From positions 186,001 through 250,000 of the forward strand of contig NZ_FWXK01000002.1 of the NCBI RefSeq assembly GCF_900176325.1: a DNA stretch of 64,000 nt, written 5' to 3'. A model generated the notes under the pieces. It was not told the origin of the DNA, did not search any database, and worked only from the letters and a program-made list of their open reading frames with translations. This DNA is from Aerococcus suis (GTDB lineage Bacteria > Bacillota > Bacilli > Lactobacillales > Aerococcaceae). Position numbers and translations under genes: made by a program. Shown here one piece after another: positions 7,589 to 16,514 of this stretch. The stretch's first letter is position 1, and the number at the start of each line of letters is the position of its first letter.

Positions 7589-9535
7589 TTATTTTTTCTC
7601 GCGAACTAAGATATTAAGTAAGATAGCACCAACAACGCCCCCAATAATCCAAGCAAGAGCATACATCATTGGATGAGAGACTCCACCAGCGAGCATTGCG
7701 AAAACACCCCCATGTGGAACATAACTTACGGAGCCAAATAACATCGAAAGTGCTCCAGCTACACCTGATCCGATAGCTAATGAAGGAATAACTTTTAACG
7801 GATTCGTTGCTGCAAATGGAATGGCTCCTTCTGTAATAAAGGCTGCTCCCATAACATAGTTAATAAGTGCACTATTACGTTGAGCTTTTGGCCATAAGTT
7901 TTTATTGATAGTTGCTGATAAGGCAATAGCAAGTGGTGGAACCATCCCACCAATCATAACAGCTGCCATAACATTAGAACCATCTCCAGCAGCTTGAGTG
8001 ACTAAGGCTGTACCAGTGACATAAGCGGCCTTATTAATTGGACCACCCATATCAATTGACATCATAGCAGCGGCAACAAATCCTAAGACGATATTCCATT
8101 CAGTTGGAATGCCAGCTAAAAATTCTGTTAGAGCAACAGTGACTGAACCTAATGGCTTGTTAATAACAAGCATCATTACTAGTCCCATAATTAACACACC
8201 GAGAACAGGATAAATAAAAATTGGTTTCATACCCTCTAGTGATTTTGGCAACCAAGCAAATGCGCGTTTCAATAACCAAACAATACCACCGGCAAGGAAT
8301 CCAGCGACTAATGCGCCTAAGAATCCTGAAGCTGTGGCATCAGCAAATATCCCTTCTTGACTAAAAGCGGATAGTTTCGTTGGATCAGCAAATACGCCTC
8401 CCATCATACCAATGACTAGCCCAGGAGTATCAGCAATTGAACGACCGATAAATCCTGCCAAAACAGGTAACATCATAGCGAACGATAAATCCCCTAACGT
8501 TTTAATCATATGAGCAGCTTCACTATATGTTGGGTCAGTAGGATCGGCTGAATTGATTCCCCAGAAGAATGAAACAGCAATTAATAATCCTCCAGCAACA
8601 ACGAACGGCAACATATGTGAAACACCATTCATTAAATGTTTATAGATTTGACGCCCTAGTGATTCATTTTCATTATCGTCATCATTCACTTCTTCATGTT
8701 GTTCTGCATGGAACGTTTTTGTTTGTCCATTAATTGCTTTTTCTATCAATTGGTCGGCTTTATTAATACCATCAGCTACTGGCACAATAATAATTTGCTT
8801 ACCGTCAAAACGAGTCATCTCTACTTTACGATCAGCTGCAACAATGACAGCATCTGCTTTTTCAATATCAGTTTTACTTAGCCGATTACCAACTCCCGTT
8901 TGTCCATTAGTTTCGACTTTAATAGTGACATGCTGGTTTTCAGCTGCTTGTTTTAATTTTTCTTCTGCCATATAGGTATGTGCGATACCAGTTGGACAAG
9001 CTGTAACTGCCACTAAATAAGGTTGGTCATCTTCTTCTGTTGAAGTTATTACTGCTTCCTCTTCATTTGATTCAGCTTCTGGCTCATCATGGGATTGGAT
9101 GAGGGCTAAAACTTCTTCTGTTGATTTAGCAGTGAGTAGTTGTGCTTTTACTTCCGGATTCATTAATACTGATGACAATTTCGCCAGTGCCGTTAAATGT
9201 TCGTTAGATCCACCTTCAGGGGCAGCAATCATAAAAATAAGTTTAGCTGGTTGACCATCAAAGGAATCCCATTCAATCCCCTCTTGGCTTCGACCAAAAA
9301 TAATTGCTGGTTCCTTAATAGATGCCTCTTGGGCGTGTGGAATCGCAATTTCATCTCCGACACCAGTTGTTGATTGCGATTCTCTATTCTCTAGAGCATC
9401 ATTAAAGGCCTGAACATTAGTTACTCCGCCATATTCTTTAAATTGATTAGCTAAATAAGTTAATGTTTCAGATTTCTCATGAGTTGGTAAATCGAGAATC
9501 ATTAATTCATGGTGAAATAATTCTGATAGTTGCAT
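7589..9535 (-). CDS. fruA: PTS fructose-specific EIIABC
   Basis: 648 residues in one chain. EIIA covers residues 1-150 with phospho-acceptor His67 (EIAIPHAQE). An acidic linker at about 151-172 leads to EIIB, with Cys180 in VTACPTGIAHTYMAEEKL. EIIC spans about 295-648 with around nine membrane segments. It transports fructose and phosphorylates it to fructose 1-phosphate using phosphate from PEP through HPr. It is the last gene of fruR-fruK-fruA, starting 2 bases after fruK. It is complete and of normal length. Confidence 0.97.
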   Translation of the reverse strand: MQLSELFHHELMILDLPTHEKSETLTYLANQFKEYGGVTNVQAFNDALENRESQSTTGVGDEIAIPHAQEASIKEPAIIFGRSQEGIEWDSFDGQPAKLIFMIAAPEGGSNEHLTALAKLSSVLMNPEVKAQLLTAKSTEEVLALIQSHDEPEAESNEEEAVITSTEEDDQPYLVAVTACPTGIAHTYMAEEKLKQAAENQHVTIKVETNGQTGVGNRLSKTDIEKADAVIVAADRKVEMTRFDGKQIIIVPVADGINKADQLIEKAINGQTKTFHAEQHEEVNDDDNENESLGRQIYKHLMNGVSHMLPFVVAGGLLIAVSFFWGINSADPTDPTYSEAAHMIKTLGDLSFAMMLPVLAGFIGRSIADTPGLVIGMMGGVFADPTKLSAFSQEGIFADATASGFLGALVAGFLAGGIVWLLKRAFAWLPKSLEGMKPIFIYPVLGVLIMGLVMMLVINKPLGSVTVALTEFLAGIPTEWNIVLGFVAAAMMSIDMGGPINKAAYVTGTALVTQAAGDGSNVMAAVMIGGMVPPLAIALSATINKNLWPKAQRNSALINYVMGAAFITEGAIPFAATNPLKVIPSLAIGSGVAGALSMLFGSVSYVPHGGVFAMLAGGVSHPMMYALAWIIGGVVGAILLNILVREKK

Positions 9536-9537
9536 AA

Positions 9538-10464
9538 TTAGTCTCCTTTTTTAGTAATTTTAATTTGGTCAATTAATGAATTAATAAGCGAACGACTTGC
9601 AATACCCGTACTAAAAGCTGTCGCACTACCACATGCTGCAGCTAATTGTAAACTCGTTTGGTAATCTTCGGTTTCAATATATTTAGCCATAAATCCTGCC
9701 AACATTGAATCGCCTGCACCAGTTGGATTAATAACTTCTCCCTCTGGAACTGATGCTTTATACACCTCATTATTGACGGTTAATAATAATGATCCTTCAC
9801 CACCCATTGATACGAGAACATTACGAGCGCCCATTTGTTGAAGCTCCTTAGCATAATGAATAACATCATGGTCTGTTTTAATTTCAACACCAAAAATATC
9901 GCTTAGTTCATCTTTATTAGGTTTAACCATGAATGGCTGATGAGTTAAACAAGAGGTTAATAAATCGGTATTAGAGTCAATAATTAGTTTGGCTCCATTA
10001 CGATTTGCAAGTTTAGATACTGCAATATAATCATCTGCAGACATTCCATTACCCTTATTTCCTGCTAAGAAAATCGTATCGGCATCCGTTAAATGAGTAT
10101 TTAAATACGTTAATAATGACTGCATATTATCTGGAGTAATTGCTGGTCCAGAACCATTGACTTCTGTCATTTCATTATCATTAATTTTTGCATTAATTCG
10201 GGTAATTCCATCTACCGAAATAAAATGAGTGGGTATTTGTCGGTTTTCTAAGACATTAATAATATATTGTCCAGTAAAACCACCAACAAAACCAGTTGCT
10301 GTGCTCTTAATTCCAAGTTTATGTAGTAATACGGAAATGTTTATTCCTTTTCCACCTGCAACAACTTGTTCAGATTGTGAACGATTTAATTCTCCAGGTT
10401 GTAGTTGATTGTCTAATTGATAAACCAAATCAATGGCTGGATTAAACGTTATTGTATATATCAC
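9538..10464 (-). CDS. fruK: 1-phosphofructokinase
   Basis: 308 residues with a GTG start at 10464, directly next to the fruR stop. PfkB-family signatures are visible: VVAGGKGINIS near residue 38, and NPTGAGDSMLAGFM near 247 with the catalytic Asp. It phosphorylates fructose 1-phosphate to fructose 1,6-bisphosphate, feeding FruA's product into glycolysis. It could in principle be tagatose-6-phosphate kinase, but the fruA and fruR neighbours settle it. Confidence 0.95.
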   Translation of the reverse strand: MIYTITFNPAIDLVYQLDNQLQPGELNRSQSEQVVAGGKGINISVLLHKLGIKSTATGFVGGFTGQYIINVLENRQIPTHFISVDGITRINAKINDNEMTEVNGSGPAITPDNMQSLLTYLNTHLTDADTIFLAGNKGNGMSADDYIAVSKLANRNGAKLIIDSNTDLLTSCLTHQPFMVKPNKDELSDIFGVEIKTDHDVIHYAKELQQMGARNVLVSMGGEGSLLLTVNNEVYKASVPEGEVINPTGAGDSMLAGFMAKYIETEDYQTSLQLAAACGSATAFSTGIASRSLINSLIDQIKITKKGD

Positions 10465-11199
10465 TTAATTCACCACTTTCATTTGAGCTCCAAATTGGGC
10501 ATAATTATTTTTTTGATCAGTAATGATTGTTCCACTATCAATTTGATCAATTTGTGCAAAAGTGACTTGATCAAATTTTGTATGATCAGCAAGTATATAG
10601 ACATTCACACCTTGCTGAATGGCTGTTTTTTTAATAGCGGCTTCTTCTACATCAGGAGTTGTTAACCCAAATGTGGCGTCAATTCCGTTAATTCCAAGAA
10701 AAACATGTTTAAATTGATATTGACGTAATTGTTCCAAGACACATGCTCCAATAATAGCATCTGTTTGATGTTTAATTCGGCCACCTAAAATAATCGTTTC
10801 AATTTTTCGATGATCCAATAATGTCGCTAATGAAAGGCTGTTAGTTACCACCAATATATCCGTTGGTAAATAGGCAATCATTTCTCGTGTTGTCGTTCCT
10901 GCATCTAGAAAAATAGTATCTCCAGATTGAACAATCTGACTGGCAAATTGCCCAATTCTCTTTTTGGCGTCAGTATTTTGGGTCAATTTGTCACCGATGA
11001 TTGCTTCAACGGCATAAGTTGGCTTATTAATTGCTCCTCCATGAACACGAGTCAAGACACCACGATCTTCTAAATGTTTTAAATCTCGGCGGATTGTCGC
11101 TTCTGAACTATTCAACTCATCAACTAAATCTTTAACAGAAATGGAGTCTTTCTGATCTAATAGGGAGCGAATCGCTGCCCGTCTCTCCTCCGTAAGCAC
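10465..11199 (-). CDS. fruR: DeoR-family regulator of the fructose operon
   Basis: About 244 residues. A GTG start at 11199 gives the family-typical N-terminus MLTEERRAAI and places AGAGG 8 bases upstream; starts at 11205 or 11208 would sit too close to that site. The DeoR helix-turn-helix lies at about 20-55 (SVKDLVDELNSSEATIRRDLKHL). The sugar-phosphate sensor domain follows, with DAGTTTREM and LGINGID. The family binds operators upstream of its own operon and is released by fructose 1-phosphate. It is the first gene of the operon. Confidence 0.92.
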   Translation of the reverse strand: MLTEERRAAIRSLLDQKDSISVKDLVDELNSSEATIRRDLKHLEDRGVLTRVHGGAINKPTYAVEAIIGDKLTQNTDAKKRIGQFASQIVQSGDTIFLDAGTTTREMIAYLPTDILVVTNSLSLATLLDHRKIETIILGGRIKHQTDAIIGACVLEQLRQYQFKHVFLGINGIDATFGLTTPDVEEAAIKKTAIQQGVNVYILADHTKFDQVTFAQIDQIDSGTIITDQKNNYAQFGAQMKVVN

Positions 11200-11218
11200 T
11201 TCCATCACCTCTTACACG

Positions 11219-11251
11219 ATTCTATCATGATTTCATGATTAAAACAATCAT
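11219..11251 (-). promoter_or_regulatory. fruRKA promoter with palindromic operator candidate
   Basis: Minus strand TTGTTT (11242-11247), 17 bases, TAGAAT (11219-11224). The palindrome ATGATTGTTTTAATCAT (11235-11251) covers the -35, and AATCATGA is repeated within the spacer. A FruR operator is the natural reading, because FruR is a DeoR-type autoregulator. This is an inference from position and symmetry. Confidence 0.6.
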
Positions 11252-11281
11252 AAATAATTAAATTCAATCATTTTTGCATAG

Positions 11282-11325
11282 AAAAAGACCACTACCATTC
11301 AAATACAGAATAGTAATGGTCTTTT
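11282..11325 (-). terminator. Terminator of punA
   Basis: On the minus strand AAAGACCATTACTATTC pairs with GAATGGTAGTGGTCTTT (two G-U pairs), followed by TTTTT, 20 bases past the punA stop. Confidence 0.8.
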
Positions 11326-11343
11326 AGTTCTATGTATTAAGGT

Positions 11344-12144
11344 TTAAAATTGACGAATCAATTCTTTTACTACTAAACGGAATTTTTGATTGGCTTTTTT
11401 AGTCACTTCAACAACTTCTTCATGGTTTAAGGATTCTTGCATCCCTGCTGCCATATTAGTAATACATGATAATCCGGCAACTTCCATACCACAATGTTTT
11501 GCGACAATGGTTTCTGGTGCTGTTGACATTCCTGCAGCGTCTCCCCCAATAGTTCGAGCAAAGCGAATTTCTGCAGGTGTTTCATAGGTTGGACCACTAA
11601 ACCAAGTATAAACTCCTTCTTGTAATGGAATACCTTGTGACTGACTAATGTCATGTAAAATATTTTGCGCACGTTTACTATACGCATCACTCATATCAAC
11701 AAATCGTGGACCATGTTCATCAATATTCGGTCCCATTAAAGGATTGGCACCTGATAAATTAATATGATCAGTTATTATCATCAAGTCTCCCACATTAAAG
11801 TCTGGATTAATTCCGCCAGCAGCGTTCGTAACGATTAATTTTTCTACCCCTAATTCTTTAAATACACGAACAGGATAAGTAACCGTTTGTAAATCATAGC
11901 CTTCATAATAATGGAACCGTCCTTGCAAAGCGATAACTTGTCGGTTGGCTAACTTCCCATATACTAACTGACCAGCATGCCCTGCAACAGTTGAAACAGG
12001 AAAATCAGGAATGTCTTGATAAGGAACCGCAATCGGATTTTCAAATTCTTCTACTAAGTCCCCTAATCCGGATCCTAAAATAAGTCCTATTTCAGGTTTA
12101 ATAATGCCTTGCTCATTTAAATAATTAACAGTTTCTTGATTCAT
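11344..12144 (-). CDS. punA: Purine nucleoside phosphorylase (trimeric type I)
   Basis: 266 residues. Signatures are GLILGSGLG near residue 21 (phosphate site), QGRFHYYEGY near 75-85, and VTNAAGGINPDF and GMSTAPETIVA in the base-binding half. It splits inosine or guanosine with phosphate into free base and ribose 1-phosphate for salvage. The start has GGAGAGA 5 bases upstream. It is a single-gene unit between two terminators; apt and a nucleoside hydrolase elsewhere in the window would act on the same pool. Confidence 0.94.
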   Translation of the reverse strand: MNQETVNYLNEQGIIKPEIGLILGSGLGDLVEEFENPIAVPYQDIPDFPVSTVAGHAGQLVYGKLANRQVIALQGRFHYYEGYDLQTVTYPVRVFKELGVEKLIVTNAAGGINPDFNVGDLMIITDHINLSGANPLMGPNIDEHGPRFVDMSDAYSKRAQNILHDISQSQGIPLQEGVYTWFSGPTYETPAEIRFARTIGGDAAGMSTAPETIVAKHCGMEVAGLSCITNMAAGMQESLNHEEVVEVTKKANQKFRLVVKELIRQF

Positions 12145-12213
12145 GACTTTTCTCTCCTTATATTGTATTAATTTAAATATAGCTTAAATAATCAGCAAAA
12201 TAAACCGATAATT

Positions 12214-12250
12214 AAAAAGGCAGACTTTCATTCAATCATCGTCTGCCTTT
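12214..12250 (-). terminator. Terminator of ppdK-ccpN-yqfL
   Basis: Minus strand AAAGGCAGAC pairs with GTCTGCCTTT across a 15-base loop, then a T-rich tail, just past the yqfL stop. Confidence 0.85.
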
Positions 12251-12256
12251 CAATTT

Positions 12257-13060
12257 TTATCGTTGCCAAATTTGTTCAATTAATTGAGCCGTTTCTTCAA
12301 TCGAGCGATTTTCGACATTAATGACCGTTGCTCCGAGTCTAGCATATAACTCCTCAGCATATGATAATTCTTCGCATATCCGTTCATAATCACTATATTG
12401 AGAAGTAGTGTCTAGACCCATCATTCGTAAACGTTCCTGACGAATATTAAAAATATAATCTGGACTGGCAGTCAAGCCAAAAATACGGTGTCGCTCAACT
12501 TGGAATAATTGTTCAGGTAAAGCAACATCAGGTATCAATGGTAAATTAGCAACCTTATAAGCTTTATTAGCTAAATACATACTTAAAGGTGTTTTAGAAG
12601 TTCGCGAAACGCCAAGGATTACGATATCTGCTTTAGTGAAGCCAGCCGCTGATTTCCCATCATCATATTTAACTGCAAATTCAATAGCCGCTACTCGTTC
12701 AAAATATTCTTTATCTAATTCGTGCATTGCGCCACTTTGGTAAACAGGCTCATAGCCCGTTTTTTGACTAATAAGTTGTAGCATATTTGACATATAGTCT
12801 ATATAAGGAATTTGGTATTTTTGGCTATAGTCATTAACTAATTGATTCAAATCACTATTAACGATGGTTGTTACAACAATAGCTTGTTCCTTTTTGGCAT
12901 CAGATAGGATGCCTCTTATTTCATCAGCAGAATCAATAAATGGGTACCGCTTGATTTCAGGATGTTCAATCATCGGAAATTGCGCTAAGGTTGCTTGTAC
13001 GACTCGCTGCCCAGTCTCACCAACGGCATCTGATAAAATAAAAATTTTTAATGCTGTCAA
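12257..13060 (-). CDS. yqfL: PPDK/PEP-synthase regulatory protein (bifunctional kinase/pyrophosphorylase, DUF299)
   Basis: 267 residues. The conserved N-terminal SDAVGETGQRV (residues 10-20) is present, and the P-loop GVSRTSKTP lies at 150-158. Family members inactivate pyruvate phosphate dikinase by ADP-dependent phosphorylation of a threonine near the catalytic His and reactivate it by Pi-dependent removal. The target TSH is visible in the PPDK encoded two genes upstream (T453-S454-H455). In Bacillus subtilis YqfL also modulates CcpN, encoded next to it here. The gene is the third of ppdK-ccpN-yqfL. A second, more diverged paralog is at 43759-44595. Confidence 0.93.
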   Translation of the reverse strand: MTALKIFILSDAVGETGQRVVQATLAQFPMIEHPEIKRYPFIDSADEIRGILSDAKKEQAIVVTTIVNSDLNQLVNDYSQKYQIPYIDYMSNMLQLISQKTGYEPVYQSGAMHELDKEYFERVAAIEFAVKYDDGKSAAGFTKADIVILGVSRTSKTPLSMYLANKAYKVANLPLIPDVALPEQLFQVERHRIFGLTASPDYIFNIRQERLRMMGLDTTSQYSDYERICEELSYAEELYARLGATVINVENRSIEETAQLIEQIWQR

Positions 13061-13077
13061 AACGTTTGCCCCTCCTT

Positions 13078-13701
13078 TTACGATTGTTCTTTTAATGTGT
13101 CGATAAAGAATTCAAGTAAATTCGTTTTAGAAATTTTACCAATGACTTCTAAACTATTTTTATCTTTCATCACTGGAAGAGAATCGACTTGATGTAATTG
13201 AAGCAATTGTGCCGCTTCAAAAGCACTCGTCTCCCTTACCGTTCGATAAACATTAGGCATGCGTGTCATAATAATAGCAACGGGTGATTCCCCTTGATTT
13301 CCAATTACCGCACTTCTTAATAAATCTTTTCTAGATATAATCCCAATGAGTTCTTGTGTTTCCTTATCGACCACATATAAAGATCCAGAATCATACATAA
13401 AAAGATGGGTAATGGCATCTTTAATTTTTAAGTCTTGGTGAACAACCACTGGAGGAATCATTACTTCGCCAACAGTTGTTTCAAATAGCGTTTGATTGGT
13501 AAACGGCTCAGCTTCCAACCCTGAATAATAATAGCCCACTTTTGGCTTGGCTTCTAAAATTCCTGTCATGGTCAAAACAGCTAAGTCACTACGTAAGGTG
13601 GATTTGGTTAAAGCTAATTTTTCAGCAATGTGTTGTCCGCTAATTGGTTCATTATTTTTTACAATCTGAATAATTTGCTCTTGGCGTTCGCTCAGTTCCA
13701 T
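13078..13701 (-). CDS. ccpN: CcpN-type transcriptional repressor with paired CBS domains
   Basis: 207 residues from the ATG at 13701, which has GGAGGTGG upstream. A longer frame would run back into ppdK without a ribosome site. The helix-turn-helix lies at about 5-60 (SERQEQIIQIVKN, LTKSTLRSDLAVL). Two CBS domains at about 75-200 (VGEVMIPPVVVHQDL, LIGIISRKDLLRS, VIGKISKTNLLEF) are expected to sense a nucleotide or metabolite. CcpN in B. subtilis represses gluconeogenic genes such as gapB and pckA on glucose. Its position between ppdK and yqfL says it governs the PEP-forming step here. Confidence 0.92.
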   Translation of the reverse strand: MELSERQEQIIQIVKNNEPISGQHIAEKLALTKSTLRSDLAVLTMTGILEAKPKVGYYYSGLEAEPFTNQTLFETTVGEVMIPPVVVHQDLKIKDAITHLFMYDSGSLYVVDKETQELIGIISRKDLLRSAVIGNQGESPVAIIMTRMPNVYRTVRETSAFEAAQLLQLHQVDSLPVMKDKNSLEVIGKISKTNLLEFFIDTLKEQS

Positions 13702-13718
13702 ATTTCCACCTCCTATAT

Positions 13719-16343
13719 TTAAGTTGTTTGTTGAATAGTACTTTGAGCAGCTGCTAATTGAGCCACTGGTACACGGAATGGTGAACATGAGACGTAATCT
13801 AATCCAACTTCAGTAAAGAAAGCAATAGAATCTGGGTCTCCGCCTAATTCACCACACACCCCAATTTTAATATTAGGATTTGTTTGACGAGCTTTTTTAA
13901 CAGCAATTTTAACTAACTCTCCCACACCATCTCGGTCAATCGTTTGGAAAGGATCAAAAGGTAAGATATTTTGACTTAAATAATGATTAATAAATTTTCC
14001 AGCATCGTCTCGTGAAAAACCATAAACCATTTGTGTTAAATCATTTGTTCCGAAACTAAAGAAATCAGCCTGTTCGCTTAATTCATCAGCAATAAAACAA
14101 GCTCTAGGTACTTCTAACATCGTACCAACACTATACGCAATATAAGTTTTATTTTCAATTAAAATATTTTCTATATGTGCCATGATGTCTTCTTTAATTC
14201 GCGTAAGTTCTTCTTTCATACCCACTAAAGGAATCATTATCTCTGGTTTCACACGAACACCTGATTGTTTCATCTTAATCGCGGCACGAATAATAGCTTC
14301 CACTTGCATTTTATATAAATCAGGATATGAAATGGCTAAACGACAGCCACGATGTCCTAACATTGGATTAACTTCGGTGAGTTCTTCAATTCGTGCTTGT
14401 AGTTGGTTAATTGTTAAATTCATTTGGTTAGCAACCATCTGCATATCACGATTACCAGCAGGAAGAAATTCATGGAATGGCGGATCTAATAAACGAATGA
14501 CCACCGGATGACTTTGCATTTCTTGATAGATGGCTTTAAAGTCTTCAATTTGGTACCGTAAAATCTTATCCAAGGCAGCTTTTTGATCATAAGCATGCTG
14601 AGACAAAATAAATCGACGCATTTCTCTCAAACGTTCAGGAGCAAAAAACATATGCTCGGTCCGAACTAATCCAATCCCATCAGGATTAAAGTTTAATCCC
14701 ATACGAATATCATTAATCGTTTCAGCATTCATTCGCACATCTAAACGAGAAATTTCTTTTGCCCAAGCCATTAATTTTTGGAAAGCGTCATCTGAAGTTG
14801 AAGGTACTGTTGGAATTTTACCTCGATAGATAACCCCTTTTGTTCCATCAACAGACACTTCATCCCCTTCAATTAACACTTCGTCAAAAATAGTCACCTG
14901 TTTATTTTTTTCATCAATGTCAAGCTCCTGACAACCAACGACACAGCAACATCCCATTCCACGCGCAACGACGGCCGCATGAGACGTCATACCACCACGA
15001 CTTGTGACGATAGCTTCACTAACCACCATCCCGTTGATATCTTCTGGAGAGGTTTCTTGACGGAATAGAATCACTTTTTCACCAGCTTCAGCACGTTCCT
15101 TAGCCATTTCAGCATCGAAATAAATTCGACCGCTAGCAGCACCTGGACTAGCAGGTAATCCGACATTCGTAAGAATTTCGGCACTATCTATAGCCTCTTG
15201 ATCGAATGATGGATGCAATAATTTATCAACTGACTTTGGCTCGATTTGCATGACAGCTTCTTCTTTAGAGATAATACCTTCTTCAACTAAATCGACAGCA
15301 ATTTGAAAAGCTGCTTTAGCTGTTCGTTTTCCATTACGCGTTTGTAGAAAGAATAGTTTCTCATTTTCGATAGTAAATTCAATATCTTGCATATCTTTAT
15401 AATGCTTTTCAAGTTTTTCAGCTAGAGAAACAAATTGTTGATAGATTTCTGGCATTGCTTGAGCTAAGTCACTAACGGGTTTTGGTGTTCGAATGCCAGC
15501 CACAACATCTTCCCCTTGGGCATTTATTAGATATTCACCAAAAATACCTGGTTTTCCCGTAGCCGGATGACGAGTAAAGGCGACACCTGTTCCTGATTGA
15601 TTTCCACTATTTCCATAGACCATTTCTTGAATGTTTACGGCTGTTCCTAAGTCATTAGGGATATTATTCAACTGGCGGTAAACTTTGGCACGCTCATTAT
15701 TCCAAGAACTAAACACCGCTTCAATAGCTCCATATAACTGTTCTTTTGGGTTTTGGGGAAAATCACGTTCTGTTTGTTGGTGATAAAGATCCTTATAAAT
15801 CGCAATGACCAGCTGCCAATCGGATGCTTTCATGTCTGTGTCATTTTGAATACCTTGTTGCTTTTTGACTTGGCTTAATTCATCTTCAAATAAATAACTT
15901 GGAATCCCATTAACAACATTCCCATACATTTGGATGAGCCGACGATAACAGTCATAGGCAAAAGTTGGATTATTCGTTTCGGTAGCTAAACTCTCTACCG
16001 TCTTGTCATTTAAACCAAGATTTAAAATCGTATCCATCATTCCAGGCATGGATTGTTTTGCCCCACTACGAACAGAGACTAATAATAAGTGATGTGGTGA
16101 ATTGAATGACTTTCCGGTTTCATTCTCTAATTGCTCAATATGTTGATCGATTTCAGCTTGTAATTCAGCGTCCCATTTTTTATGGTTAGTTAAGTAAGCC
16201 ATACATGCTTCAGTTGTAATGGTAAATCCCGCTGGAATTGGCAAACCAAGTCGCGTCATTTCAGCTAAATTTGCTCCTTTGCCTCCTAGTAATTCCCGCA
16301 TATCTTGATTACCTTCATGAAAACTATACACTTGTTTTCCCAT
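13719..16343 (-). CDS. ppdK: Pyruvate, phosphate dikinase
   Basis: 874 residues, the normal length. The ATP-grasp N-terminal domain includes SVRSGAKQSMPGMMDT. The swivelling phosphohistidine domain carries GGMTSHAAVVARGMG with His455 and the regulatory Thr453. The C-terminal TIM barrel includes SFGTNDLTQM and GVCGELGGDP. It interconverts pyruvate + ATP + Pi with PEP + AMP + PPi. A strong AAAGGAG precedes the ATG. First gene of the operon with ccpN (18-base gap) and yqfL. PPDK is not universal in lactic acid bacteria, and the regulators beside it suggest a gluconeogenic role on non-sugar carbon. Confidence 0.97.
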   Translation of the reverse strand: MGKQVYSFHEGNQDMRELLGGKGANLAEMTRLGLPIPAGFTITTEACMAYLTNHKKWDAELQAEIDQHIEQLENETGKSFNSPHHLLLVSVRSGAKQSMPGMMDTILNLGLNDKTVESLATETNNPTFAYDCYRRLIQMYGNVVNGIPSYLFEDELSQVKKQQGIQNDTDMKASDWQLVIAIYKDLYHQQTERDFPQNPKEQLYGAIEAVFSSWNNERAKVYRQLNNIPNDLGTAVNIQEMVYGNSGNQSGTGVAFTRHPATGKPGIFGEYLINAQGEDVVAGIRTPKPVSDLAQAMPEIYQQFVSLAEKLEKHYKDMQDIEFTIENEKLFFLQTRNGKRTAKAAFQIAVDLVEEGIISKEEAVMQIEPKSVDKLLHPSFDQEAIDSAEILTNVGLPASPGAASGRIYFDAEMAKERAEAGEKVILFRQETSPEDINGMVVSEAIVTSRGGMTSHAAVVARGMGCCCVVGCQELDIDEKNKQVTIFDEVLIEGDEVSVDGTKGVIYRGKIPTVPSTSDDAFQKLMAWAKEISRLDVRMNAETINDIRMGLNFNPDGIGLVRTEHMFFAPERLREMRRFILSQHAYDQKAALDKILRYQIEDFKAIYQEMQSHPVVIRLLDPPFHEFLPAGNRDMQMVANQMNLTINQLQARIEELTEVNPMLGHRGCRLAISYPDLYKMQVEAIIRAAIKMKQSGVRVKPEIMIPLVGMKEELTRIKEDIMAHIENILIENKTYIAYSVGTMLEVPRACFIADELSEQADFFSFGTNDLTQMVYGFSRDDAGKFINHYLSQNILPFDPFQTIDRDGVGELVKIAVKKARQTNPNIKIGVCGELGGDPDSIAFFTEVGLDYVSCSPFRVPVAQLAAAQSTIQQTT

Positions 16344-16387
16344 GTTGCGTCTACTCCTTTTATGACGTCTTTTTTCGAACTATCGAC

Positions 16388-16435
16388 ATTATATAATGCG
16401 TATTATTATAAATCAATAGCGTGCATTATATTAAT
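16388..16435 (-). promoter_or_regulatory. ppdK promoter with inverted-repeat operator candidate
   Basis: Minus strand TTGATT (16411-16416), 17 bases, TATAAT (16388-16393). Two inverted copies of GCATTATAT-A/T-A-AT flank the promoter: ATTATATAATGC at 16388-16399 over the -10, and GCATTATATTAAT at 16423-16435 upstream of the -35. A repressor bound to both would block RNA polymerase. CcpN, encoded in the operon, is the obvious candidate; this is an inference. Confidence 0.6.
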
Positions 16436-16514
16436 AAATCCTTAACTTTTTCTAACCTAGAAGTGACGATACGAAAAAAATTCGCTATACTTAAGAAAAA
16501 ACGAGGTGTGCACG

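Noticed and set aside
11427..11690. Small gene on the minus strand within punA
   Set aside because: It lies inside punA in another frame, has no ribosome site, and reads no recognisable protein; it is a shadow frame.
13702..13788. Longer start for ccpN overlapping ppdK
   Set aside because: The extra residues are ppdK sequence read in another frame; the ATG at 13701 has a strong GGAGGTGG site.
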